DNA of 64,000 nt, taken from contig NZ_JAYMGI010000002.1 of NCBI RefSeq assembly GCF_035825295.1, positions 3,601,001 through 3,665,000 of the forward strand, given 5' to 3'. Source of the DNA: Actinacidiphila sp. DG2A-62 (GTDB lineage: Bacteria > Actinomycetota > Actinomycetes > Streptomycetales > Streptomycetaceae). Positions within the stretch are counted from its first letter, which is position 1; each line of letters begins with the position of its first letter. The notes under the pieces are model-generated. The model made no database searches. It worked only from the letters and a program-made list of their open reading frames with translations, and was not told the origin of the DNA. Positions 8,425-15,908 of this stretch are shown piece by piece. The translations under genes and the position numbers were made by a program.

Positions 8425-9203
8425 CCATCTCCGCCATCCAAGCCTTCGACCCCGTCCTCAAAGACGGCGGCACCATCCCCTACCGCCAGGGCTTCCTCCC
8501 CCAGCCCGTCGTACGCCTCACCGCCAAACGCGGTGCTGACGGCGCCCTCCAGGACGGCTTCCTGACGTCCTTCGTCAACACTTCCCGCGTCGAGTTACTC
8601 CCTGACCTGCCCGCCTACACCACCGCCTTCGATCAGCTCCTCACGGTCCTGTCCCGCCTGAGCCTCCACGCCCGCCACATCACCTTCCGCGGCAACCTCA
8701 CCGTCTGGCACCGCCGCCAAGTCGAAGGCATCACCCTGCGCTTCGACCACGCCAGCCTCCCCCTCGGCGACGTGGTCCTCCTCTGGAACGCCGCCCACCC
8801 CGACCGCCTCGTCCTCGACCTGGGCACATCCCTCGAACGCCTCGCCTGGACCCGTAGCCGAACCTCCTGGACCCATCTGGTCTTCGGCGCCCTGGCCGAC
8901 GCAGCACCCCTCGGCGTTCTCGACGCGCTTCGCACGGCCACGCTCCTGCTTGGCAGTGGCATCGCCCCTTCGGCGCGCGGCCCGGGCAACATCACGCGCC
9001 GGATCTTGCAGCACATTCCCTCGGAAGCGGCCGCCCTTGGGGTGAGCCGAGCCGTCCGCCATTTCCATCAGTACTGGCGACACACCAGCGATGTAGCCGT
9101 CAACTGGCCAGAGATCGCAGCGCAGTTGGACGACTTCCTCGGGGCCGGAACCCGGGTCTCAAGAGGTAGTCGGCGAGCGATCGCCCTGGCGACCGGAGAG
9201 TGA
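8421..9203 (+). CDS. AlaRS-like class II aminoacyl-tRNA synthetase catalytic-domain protein
   Basis: An open frame of about 260 residues. The first possible start is CTG 8421, overlapping the upstream stop by 4 bases, and no better ATG or GTG was found. Several segments parallel the aminoacylation core of alanyl-tRNA synthetase. LDLGTSLERLAW (132-143) matches the motif-3 region, usually VDTGMGLERIA. GSGIAPSARGPGNITRRIL (178-196) matches the ADGVMPSNENRGYVLRRII-like helix. LPQPVVRL (27-34) matches the motif-1/2 lead-in. The tRNA-recognition, editing and C-Ala domains are absent. The glycines of the motif-3 signature are partly replaced, so activity may differ: amino-acid activation without tRNA charging, or a non-catalytic role. 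A TTA codon is at 8595-8597. The assignment is from pattern similarity by eye. Confidence 0.55.
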   Translation: MTISAIQAFDPVLKDGGTIPYRQGFLPQPVVRLTAKRGADGALQDGFLTSFVNTSRVELLPDLPAYTTAFDQLLTVLSRLSLHARHITFRGNLTVWHRRQVEGITLRFDHASLPLGDVVLLWNAAHPDRLVLDLGTSLERLAWTRSRTSWTHLVFGALADAAPLGVLDALRTATLLLGSGIAPSARGPGNITRRILQHIPSEAAALGVSRAVRHFHQYWRHTSDVAVNWPEIAAQLDDFLGAGTRVSRGSRRAIALATGE

Positions 9204-9356
9204 CGTCGGCGCCAAGCCCCGGTCCGCTGGTATGCCAGGTCGGAGGCACCCCGCACCCCTGTTGATCACTTCCCGTGACCTTGCCGGGACTGATTGTCAG
9301 TGGTGGGTGCGAGCATGAAGTGCGCGCGGGGGCGGGCGACAAGACAAGGGGGGCGC

Positions 9357-9647
9357 ATGCCCTGGGTACAGGAGTACGTGAAAGCAGATGGGACGCAGGT
9401 GCGGGCGCACTGGCGTTCTGCGGCAGGTTCCGGGACCGGGGTGCTGGTTTTTGGCCTGATCTTATTAGCGGCGGCGGGCTACCACGGCCACACTCCCGCG
9501 GACGCGGGACAGACCGGGCCTACCCCAGCGCGCAGGGTGCACTATCCGATCACCTTTGCGCCCGTGGCGGGACACCCGCAGCATGCTGTGCCGCGGTCGA
9601 CTGTCTCCTATCCGATCGGGTTCCCCTCCAAGGGGAGCGAGCGATGA
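9357..9647 (+). CDS. Small membrane protein, 96 aa
   Basis: I chose ATG 9357 because it follows a GGGGGGC purine run and gives MPWVQEYVKADGTQVRAHWR, which resembles the conserved N-terminus of small Streptomyces proteins (MPWVRAHYRSDGTxVRGHWR). One transmembrane segment (GVLVFGLILLAAAGYHG) follows near residues 28-44, then a short external tail with two repeated SYPIGF/HYPITF motifs. Two adjacent TTA codons (9462-9467) lie in the membrane segment. It overlaps the nuclease gene by 4 bases and is probably co-expressed with it. Confidence 0.6.
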   Translation: MPWVQEYVKADGTQVRAHWRSAAGSGTGVLVFGLILLAAAGYHGHTPADAGQTGPTPARRVHYPITFAPVAGHPQHAVPRSTVSYPIGFPSKGSER

Positions 9648-10327
9648 GCCGCAGGCAGCCGGCCAGGCGCCGGCGCACGCGCAAGAAGAACAACGACGCA
9701 CTGATCCTCGCCCTCTTAGTCGCCGTCGTGGCGATCGCGCTCGTCGTGACGGTGGTCAGTTGGCTGTTCAGCCACGTGTGGATACTCGTACTCCTGCTGC
9801 TCCTGGCAGGTGCCGCAGGCGGAGCGTGGGGGTACCAGCGCGTCCAGCAGACCCGATGGGAGGCCGTGCGCGCTCAAGGCCTGCGGTACGCCCTCTCGCA
9901 GCTCGACACCCTGCATCACCGGCAGTTCGAGCACGCCGTACGCGACCTGATGCGCAGGGACGGGTGCCGCGATGCAGTGCAGGTAGGCGGCGCGGGCGAC
10001 AACGGCGCAGACGTGAAGGCCACCGACCCCTTCGGGCGACGGTGGGTGATCCAGTGCAAGCATCGCCGTGACGGCAACCGCGGATCTGCCGTTGGGACGC
10101 CGGACTTGCACGTCCTGAACGGCACCGCCCGCCAGTTGCACGGCGCGGATGTCGTCGTCCTGGTCACCAACGGCCGCTTCTCCGCCAACTGCCGCCCGCT
10201 GGCAAAGTCCCAGAGGTTGCACCTGGTCGACCGGCGCCTGCTGGGAATGTGGGCCTCGGGATCACAGCCGATATGGGAAGTGCTGCGCGAGCTTCCGCCT
10301 CCTCGGAAGGCATCGACGCTCTCCTGA
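9644..10327 (+). CDS. Membrane-anchored restriction endonuclease-like protein (Mrr_cat fold)
   Basis: A 227-residue protein. A basic N-terminus (RRQPARRRRTRKKNN) is followed by two transmembrane helices (about 22-45 and 50-68), then a cytoplasmic PD-(D/E)xK domain with FEHAVRDLMRRDGCRDAVQV and the catalytic stretch GDNGADVKATDPFGRRWVIQ followed by CKH. The Q-x-K form is typical of Mrr-type nucleases that cleave modified DNA. Membrane tethering of such domains is common in actinobacterial homologues and may place the nuclease at the DNA entry point. ATG 9644 overlaps the previous stop. A TTA codon is present at 9716-9718. It sits between the putative cargo operon and the mobilisation genes. 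Confidence 0.78.
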   Translation: MSRRQPARRRRTRKKNNDALILALLVAVVAIALVVTVVSWLFSHVWILVLLLLLAGAAGGAWGYQRVQQTRWEAVRAQGLRYALSQLDTLHHRQFEHAVRDLMRRDGCRDAVQVGGAGDNGADVKATDPFGRRWVIQCKHRRDGNRGSAVGTPDLHVLNGTARQLHGADVVVLVTNGRFSANCRPLAKSQRLHLVDRRLLGMWASGSQPIWEVLRELPPPRKASTLS

Positions 10328-10380
10328 CAGCAGCCGGGCCGGCCGCAGCCATGCACGGCCCGCGGCCATCGCCGCCTCTC

Positions 10381-12071
10381 TTACCGGTGACGCTGCGACC
10401 CCATATCGGGCGAAGCGTTCACCGGGGATGCCGCCGCAGGGCTGGGGCCGGAGGGTGCCGCTCCGGTGGTCGTGCGGGCTCGGGCTGCGGTGGCTCGGTG
10501 GTTGGGGGTGGTGGTGATGCGCCAGGTGAGGGTTTGGGCGAGTGAGTGGGCGGTGTTGAGCTCGCGTTCGGTGGCGGTCTGGTGGAGGAGGGTGGGGAGG
10601 TGGTGGCCGGCGGTTTCGGCTTGGGCGAGGGTGGTGGCCAGGGCGGGCCAGGCGGGGTCGGTGAGGATGCGGTCGGCGTGCTCGGGGATGGCTTGGCGGA
10701 CGGCGGCTTCGAAGCGCTGAGTGGTCTGGGGGTGTGGGGTGCGGCGGGCCAGGTCGGCCAGGACGGGAGCGGCGGCGTGGCGGTAGCCGGCGTGGAGGTG
10801 GGCGAGGGCCTGGCGGGCGGCGGCTGCCTGCTGCTGGTAGCCGCGTTGCTCGTACCAGCGGATGGCGGCGACGGCCAGGTGGACGAGGGTGGCGATCACC
10901 GCGACGGGCAGGCCGCTGGCGTCGTGCGAGGCGTGGATGAGGTTTTTCGCCGCTTGGCGTAGGGCGGTTGCTTTCTGGTGGTCGGCACGGATCGCGGAGC
11001 GGCGGGCGCGGTTGAAAGCGGTGGCTGCGGCGCGCAGTTCGGCGCGGTAGGCGGGCGGGGCGTTGAGGGCGGTGTTGTGGAGCATGGTGCTGTAGGCGGC
11101 CAGGTGGGCCTGGACTGCGGCGTCATCGTCGCCGTCGAGGGTCTGGGCGGCGTGGCGCAGAGCGGTGTCGGCGTGCTGCCAGGTCTCTCGGGGGTGGGGC
11201 AGGGTGCGGCGGGCGCGGGCTTGTCCGGGGTGGGTGAGGGTTTCGCGGATGCGGGTGACGGACAGGTCGGGGGCGAGTTTGGAGCCGCCGTAGAAGACCG
11301 GTTCACCGCTGGTGTTGGTGTCGCCGGGGGCGGCGAGGCTGTAGCCGGTGACCTCTCCGCTCTTGGGTCCGAGGCGCTTGTTGACGGTGATGCCCAGGCT
11401 GCCCAGGACGTCGAAGAACTCCTGCTCGCTGCCGACCGCGGCCAGTACGGCGTACGCCTGCTCCCGCAGCCACTCCCGGCTGGTCACCGGCCGGCCCAGG
11501 CGTTCGGCCTTGGCGCGTTCGGCGCTGGTGGGGGTCTTCGGCGCGGTCATGTCGCCGGACTTGAGCTGCCGCAGCCCGAACTCGGCTTCGATGAGGCGGC
11601 ATTCGGCTTGGGCGCGCCGGCCGTCGCGGTGGGTGCGGGCGCGGCGGCCGTCGGCGCGCACCGAGACGGCGGCGATGTGGATGTGGTCGTCGGCGTGCCG
11701 GACCGCGATCCACCGGCAGGCCAGGTCGTCGCCTTCGGGGGCGATGCCGGTGGCTGCGACGATGCGGCGGGCGACCTCGGCCCACTCGGTGTCGGTGAGG
11801 TAGCGGTCGCCGGGCGCGGTGCGGACGGGGCAGTGGCAGACGTGCTTGGCCGGCATCGTCCCGGTCTCCTTCGCCCGCAGCCGCGCGTGCAGGTCGAGAC
11901 GGTCGGCGAGCCGGCCGATGGTGGCGGTCGGGTCGCGGCCGGGGTCGGGGGCGCCGGCCATGTCCCAGGCAGCGACGATGTGCGCATCGGTGTGCTCGTC
12001 ACGCCAGCCGGGCCGAACAGGTAGTAGAGCAGGCCGGCGGTGTGAGAGCCGGTGGAGACGTCAGGGACCAT
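10381..12071 (-). pseudogene. Relaxase / mobilization nuclease (VirD2-MobA type), frameshifted near N-terminus
   Basis: Translation starts at ATG 12071 as MVPDVSTGSHTAGLLYYLFG, the standard N-terminus of actinobacterial relaxases with the region of the catalytic tyrosine. The frame changes near 12005-12012, and the protein resumes as DEHTDAHIVAAWDMAGAPDP and continues 526 residues to the stop at 10381. One missing base restores it. The histidine triad HADDHIHIA near residue 110 of the restored protein is the metal-binding relaxase motif III. A long helical C-terminal region follows. The enzyme nicks oriT and pilots the strand in conjugative transfer. Its ATG overlaps the mobC stop by one base (TGATG). 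If the frameshift is real the element cannot self-mobilise. If it is a read error, the element is an integrative mobilisable element. Confidence 0.8.
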
Positions 12072-12613
12072 CAGCTCGCCTGCTGCTTGCCGACGAACCC
12101 GTCGAGGAGCGTGAACGCGTTCTCCACCGTCTGCTCGACCCGGGCCAGGACCTGCTCGGCGTGGTCGGGGACGATGCCCGAGTTGAGGGCGTGGGTGATC
12201 TGGTTGAGGTTGTTGCCCGTCCGCCGCAGCTGCGCGATCAGCCGCTCGACCACCTCCACGAGCGGGCGTGCCGGGTCGTCCTCCGGACTCCCGGCACCGG
12301 TGCCGGTCCGACCGAGGGCGTGGGCATAGGCGACATCGCCGACGTACCCGGCGAAGAACTGACCCCGGGCTTGAGCGGCGGCCTCGATCACCGCCTCCGC
12401 GGTCGGAGTGAAGCGGACGCTGCGCACCCGGTCGCGGGTCTCCCGGGTGCGCTTGCGGTACAGCGGTGCGAGCAGCGGCGGATCAGCGGGATCGCGCGCA
12501 GACAACGGCTCCTCGGCCGGGGCGGTGGGCAGTTGCTGGCCGCAGGACGGGCAGACCCCGCCGACCGACGGGCGCGCGGCGTCCTGGTTGAGGCCGCGCT
12601 CAGCCTCAACCAT
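12071..12613 (-). CDS. MobC-like relaxosome accessory protein
   Basis: A protein of about 180 residues when started at ATG 12613 (MVEAERGLNQDAARP). The frame is open upstream to another ATG at 12811, but that extension is arginine/proline-rich and lacks homologous character. A CPSCGQ motif lies near the N-terminus. The C-terminal half contains RVRSVRFTPTAEAVIEAAA and RLIAQLRRTGNNLNQITHAL, which is the MobC signature. MobC proteins bind oriT and help relaxases melt DNA. It is directly upstream of and translationally coupled to the relaxase. Confidence 0.78.
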   Translation of the reverse strand: MVEAERGLNQDAARPSVGGVCPSCGQQLPTAPAEEPLSARDPADPPLLAPLYRKRTRETRDRVRSVRFTPTAEAVIEAAAQARGQFFAGYVGDVAYAHALGRTGTGAGSPEDDPARPLVEVVERLIAQLRRTGNNLNQITHALNSGIVPDHAEQVLARVEQTVENAFTLLDGFVGKQQAS

Positions 12614-12789
12614 CTCGTCCGGCGCCCCCTGGCGCCGGGCCCCCTGCCGCCCGCCGGGGCGGAGGCAAGCGCGGACGAAACCCCAAAGGGGTGTCGACCG
12701 CTCCAGCTTGCTCCCACTCGGGCAGGGATCTGCGGCTGGTTCTTCTCTTTCGTGATGTTTCCTTAGGGCTGGGCGATCCGGCTGCCGTG

Positions 12790-12940
12790 AAGGATCAGCA
12801 ACCCGTCCCACTCGTTGCGTGGCTGGTCAGAGCAGGTACGGGTTGCCGTCGTGGTACGGGTCGACCCGTCACGGCCCCGCCACCCGTCCCGCGCTGACCT
12901 GCGACGGGACGGGTGATGCGGGTTGATGAGGGTCCGCGTC
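12790..12940. repeat. Short direct and inverted repeats upstream of mobC (candidate oriT)
   Basis: Within about 150 bp there are many copies of ACCCGTC or its complement GACGGGT: CAACCCGTCCC, GTACGGGTCGACCCGTCAC (itself a palindrome), CCACCCGTCCC and GCGACGGGACGGGTGATG. A GGGTCCGCG/CGCGGACCC inverted repeat closes the region (12930-12955). The position just upstream of a MobC-relaxase pair is where oriT normally lies, and such sites consist of inverted repeats next to a nick region. No nick-site consensus was recognised. Confidence 0.45.
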
Positions 12941-12942
12941 GA

Positions 12943-14775
12943 TCAGCGGCGCGGACCCGTACCAGGCACCAGGGGCGCCGGCGGCAGACCCGAACCCGGT
13001 CCCGTGCGCTGGGTCGCCTCTGGCGGAGACGGCCGGGACCGAGCCTCAGATTCGCTGCGTTCAGCCCCTACCGGCGGTGCAGCTGGGTGGACGCCTGAAG
13101 CCGTCGAGGCGACGGACTCAGGCGCGGGGCAGTACCGGTTCCAGGCGTCGGTGAAGTCCGCCCGGGCGTAGCCGCGGCGCTGCGTGCTCTCGGAGAAACG
13201 GCGGTTGGCGGAGTGGATCTCGTAGTCCGCCAGCAGCATCTGCAGCTTGCGGGCGGTCAGTCCGACCGGGCCGTGTTCGTGCCAGGGCGCTTCCGGGTCG
13301 GAGTTCAGAGCGTGCAGCAGCGTCTCGGTGGCCATGAGCCTCGGATCTCCGTTACGGGCGAACGCGGCCCGGATGTCGACCAGGATCCGGATTTTGGCGC
13401 CCCGATCGTGTTCGTTGCCCTTCTCCCGGTCTGTCATCGTCCGGCACGCCGTCCGGGCACGCTGCGGCCAGGCACCTCCCGCCAGATCGGCGACGGCGAC
13501 CAGCGGCTCCCACGTGTCAGCGGCCCGGTCCCGGACCGGCATGGCCGGCACCAGGTCCGAAGCCGCCTCCAGCTGCGGGCCCAGCCAGTCGGCCAGCCGG
13601 GCCCGCACCGCCTGCAGGAACGGCACGTCGGTACGCGTGCGGAAGTCGTCGACGTGCTCGCTCTCCAGACGCTTGCGCATCCGGATCACCACCGCCCGGT
13701 CCATGATAGTGTCCGGCAGGTCACCGATCCCGGCGATGGCGGCCATGGCGAAGGTGGGGAACTTCACCGGCTTGTGCTCCGGCCCCACCACCCGCGTCGT
13801 CGGGCGGTTGCGCTGATGCCCCGCGTTGAGCAGACCCCGCATCTCCTCGTTCTTCTCCGCCACCTTCGCGCTGCCGAAGATGGTGTCGGCCTCGTCCACC
13901 AGCAGCGTCGGCGGTTGTTCGGTGATCGACCGGAAGATCGCCGCAGGGGTCGAGTTGACCGTGATGAACGGGTCGTGGACGGTCTCGTGCAGCACGTCCA
14001 GCAGCCGGGACTTCCCGCACGCCTTCGTCGGCGCGACGATCGCCAGCCTTGGCGCGTGCTGCCACGCCGGTTGCAGATGGGTCGCCGCGATCCACAACGT
14101 GATCGCATCCAGGGCCTCCGTACTGGGAGCGACCACGTACCGGCCCACTGCCGCACGCAGCTCGTCCAGCAATCCGGAACCCACAGCCTGTGGATGGTCC
14201 ACCGATGGCCGCTCTGGTCCGCGCGGACCAGACGGCGGTTGGTCCGCGGTACCAGTCACCGCGGTGCGTGGTCCGCCGGTCCGCTCGGCTGGTCCGCGGT
14301 CCGGTCCGCCAGCGGCGCCGGCATGGTCCGCGGCCGCCGGGTGCGGACCCTCGGGTTCCCCGCCATCAGCCTCGCTGGTTCGCCGACCGGAACTGTTGGT
14401 CAGCGAGCCGGCCGTCGCATCACCGTGGTCCGCCAGATCTAGCCCCCTGGCCTGTGAGGACCAAAACTGGTCGTCGCCCTGGTCCGGGTGGGCCACTGGT
14501 CCGGGGACCATCCGCTCAGCCTCGGCCCGATCCTCAGCCTCCGGGCTTACGGTTCGGTCTGCCGCTGGACCGACTGGCTGTTCGGCGGACCGGACGTTGC
14601 GGGTCCGCTCGATCGCTCCCGCTGTGGTCCTCTGGTCCACGGACGGCTTGAAGACCGGTACTTGTGCGTGGGCCGTTGGTCCGCCGACCGCCTGGCCGCG
14701 GCCGCCCGGTACCGCCACCGGCGGCCATGCTGGGATCGGGGATGCGCCATCGGCGCCTGGGTTCATACGGGGCAT
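12943..14775 (-). CDS. DUF3631-domain ATPase (element replication/maintenance protein)
   Basis: A 610-residue protein. Residues 1-195 are low-complexity (Ala, Gly, Pro, Thr, Asp). Residues about 200-470 carry an ATPase core with the Walker A-like APTKACGKSRLLDVL at 248-262 and Walker B TLLVDEADTIFG at 290-301. They are followed by RPTTRVVGPEHKPVKFPTFA and the DUF3631 segment IMDRAVVIRMRKRLESEHVD. The C-terminus contains LLADYEIHSANRRFSESTQR. DUF3631 proteins are found in actinobacterial plasmids and integrative elements and are thought to act with replication or primase functions. The N-terminal coding region contains many GGTCCGC repeats (see separate entry). The exact start is uncertain because the N-terminus is non-conserved. 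Confidence 0.72.
   Translation of the reverse strand: MPRMNPGADGASPIPAWPPVAVPGGRGQAVGGPTAHAQVPVFKPSVDQRTTAGAIERTRNVRSAEQPVGPAADRTVSPEAEDRAEAERMVPGPVAHPDQGDDQFWSSQARGLDLADHGDATAGSLTNSSGRRTSEADGGEPEGPHPAAADHAGAAGGPDRGPAERTGGPRTAVTGTADQPPSGPRGPERPSVDHPQAVGSGLLDELRAAVGRYVVAPSTEALDAITLWIAATHLQPAWQHAPRLAIVAPTKACGKSRLLDVLHETVHDPFITVNSTPAAIFRSITEQPPTLLVDEADTIFGSAKVAEKNEEMRGLLNAGHQRNRPTTRVVGPEHKPVKFPTFAMAAIAGIGDLPDTIMDRAVVIRMRKRLESEHVDDFRTRTDVPFLQAVRARLADWLGPQLEAASDLVPAMPVRDRAADTWEPLVAVADLAGGAWPQRARTACRTMTDREKGNEHDRGAKIRILVDIRAAFARNGDPRLMATETLLHALNSDPEAPWHEHGPVGLTARKLQMLLADYEIHSANRRFSESTQRRGYARADFTDAWNRYCPAPESVASTASGVHPAAPPVGAERSESEARSRPSPPEATQRTGPGSGLPPAPLVPGTGPRR
14210..14690. repeat. Iteron-like TGGTCCG(C) repeats inside the DUF3631 gene
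   Basis: At least nine copies of TGGTCCG, mostly followed by C, occur in roughly 480 bp, for example at 14214, 14240, 14270, 14291, 14325, 14428, 14480, 14500 and 14680. Several complementary CGGACC units lie among them (as in GGTCCGCGCGGACCAG). They all lie in the part of the gene that encodes the low-complexity N-terminus, so the repeat, not the protein, may be what is conserved. Iterons inside the rep gene are known from actinobacterial integrative elements and plasmids. It could also simply be codon-driven repetition. Confidence 0.4.
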
Positions 14776-14866
14776 GCATCACTCCTCGAACGGCAGGCTC
14801 CAGGCTGATACGCCTGTCCCACCGGGGTGGATGTTGAGAGCGTCTTGGAGAAGCACCAGAACGGGC

Positions 14867-15070
14867 TCACGCCACCAGGCCCAGCAGGGCCTGCAGTTCG
14901 GCGGTCACCACCCGGTAGGCATTGCCCAGCCGCAGCACCCGGCACGGGTACTCGCCACGCTTGGCCAACGCGTAACCCTTGCTCCGGCCCAGGCCCAGCG
15001 CCCTGTTCGCCGTCTCCAAGTCCACCGCTGCCGGCAGCGCCAGCAGTTCCTCCCGGCTCATACCCCTCAT
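14867..15070 (-). CDS. Excisionase-like helix-turn-helix protein
   Basis: A small protein with the core SREELLALPAAVDLETANRA, LGLGRSKGYALAKRGEYPC and RVLRLGNAYRVVTAELQALL. This is the winged-helix/MerR-like fold of actinobacterial excisionases (Xis). I place the start at ATG 15070 or 15061, because family members begin a few residues before SREELLALP. The frame also extends to a GTG at 15166. It lies divergent from the XRE-integrase pair and close to it, as in many AICE-type modules. It would act in the cell as a directionality factor for the integrase. Confidence 0.65.
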   Translation of the reverse strand: MRGMSREELLALPAAVDLETANRALGLGRSKGYALAKRGEYPCRVLRLGNAYRVVTAELQALLGLVA

Positions 15071-15186
15071 CGTCGGACGGGCCGTCTCGGCCACACCCAT
15101 ACACGACTCCGCTCGTTCCGTGGAGCTCTCGGCGAACACCGTCTGGTGTTCGTCCTCCCAGCTCACGAAACAATCCTGACGAAGCT

Positions 15187-15207
15187 ATTGTGTCTTCATG
15201 ACACAAT
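15187..15207. promoter_or_regulatory. Perfect 8-5-8 inverted repeat over the XRE start codon
   Basis: ATTGTGTC-ttcat-GACACAAT is a perfect palindrome whose spacer and right arm contain the ATG (15198-15200) of the XRE gene. A binding site in this position would block its own promoter or initiation, as expected for an autorepressor that keeps the integrase off. It is also the most AT-rich spot in this part of the window. Confidence 0.6.
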
Positions 15208-15908
15208 CTAATCCCGATGATGGAACCACAGACGACGAGGACTACGACGACGGCTACGAGGACGAGGAGGACTACGACGTACCGGAGTGGACCGACCAAG
15301 TCATGGCAACCGTCGCGGCCGAAGTTCGGCGGCGACGGAAGAAGCGGGGAATCAGCGCCCAGGAGCTCGCTGACGCGTGCGCCGCGATCGGCCACCCGAT
15401 CCCCCGTAACGTCATCGCCAACATGGAATCCGGGCGCCGCTCGGTCCTCCCGCTCGTCGACGTCATCGTGCTCGCCGAGGCACTCGACACGCACCCCGCA
15501 CTTCTGATCTACCCCTTGGGGCATGTCAGCGAAGTCCAGCGTCTGCCCCTACAGCACCCAACCCCCACCTGGCACGCCATGAGCTGGTTCACCGGGGAAT
15601 CCGGCTACGACCTGGACGCGGCCCTCGTCAAAGCATTCCGCACGCAGGGCCATCAGGAAAGCATTGCTCTCAGCGCCTGGCGTGAGATGCGGTCCCATCA
15701 GGACGCCGCAAGGAGAGCCACGGACTCCGCGAAGCGCGAAGAAGCCGAGCGGGAAACGGACCAAGCCGTCAAGCGCCTCAAAGCAGCGGCGGCCCAGCTG
15801 CGAACAGTGCGCTCCCGGATTCAGAGAATCCTCGGCCCAACAGTGAGTATGCCACCAGGGATCGAAACGCTCATTAATGATATCCCCGAAGAAAAGGACA
15901 GCATTTGA
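15198..15908 (+). CDS. XRE-family transcriptional regulator of the element
   Basis: A 236-residue protein. Residues 1-35 are strikingly acidic (EDYDDGYEDEEDYDVPEW). Residues about 36-100 form an HTH_3 domain (VRRRRKKRGISAQELADACA, then NVIANMESGRRSVLPLVDVI). The C-terminal half is helical, with probable coiled coil in residues 165-215. It is translated together with the integrase (TTGA overlap) and has an inverted repeat over its own start, so it is probably the element's repressor. The acidic N-terminus could act as a DNA mimic or contact surface, but this is inference. Confidence 0.82.
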   Translation: MTQSNPDDGTTDDEDYDDGYEDEEDYDVPEWTDQVMATVAAEVRRRRKKRGISAQELADACAAIGHPIPRNVIANMESGRRSVLPLVDVIVLAEALDTHPALLIYPLGHVSEVQRLPLQHPTPTWHAMSWFTGESGYDLDAALVKAFRTQGHQESIALSAWREMRSHQDAARRATDSAKREEAERETDQAVKRLKAAAAQLRTVRSRIQRILGPTVSMPPGIETLINDIPEEKDSI

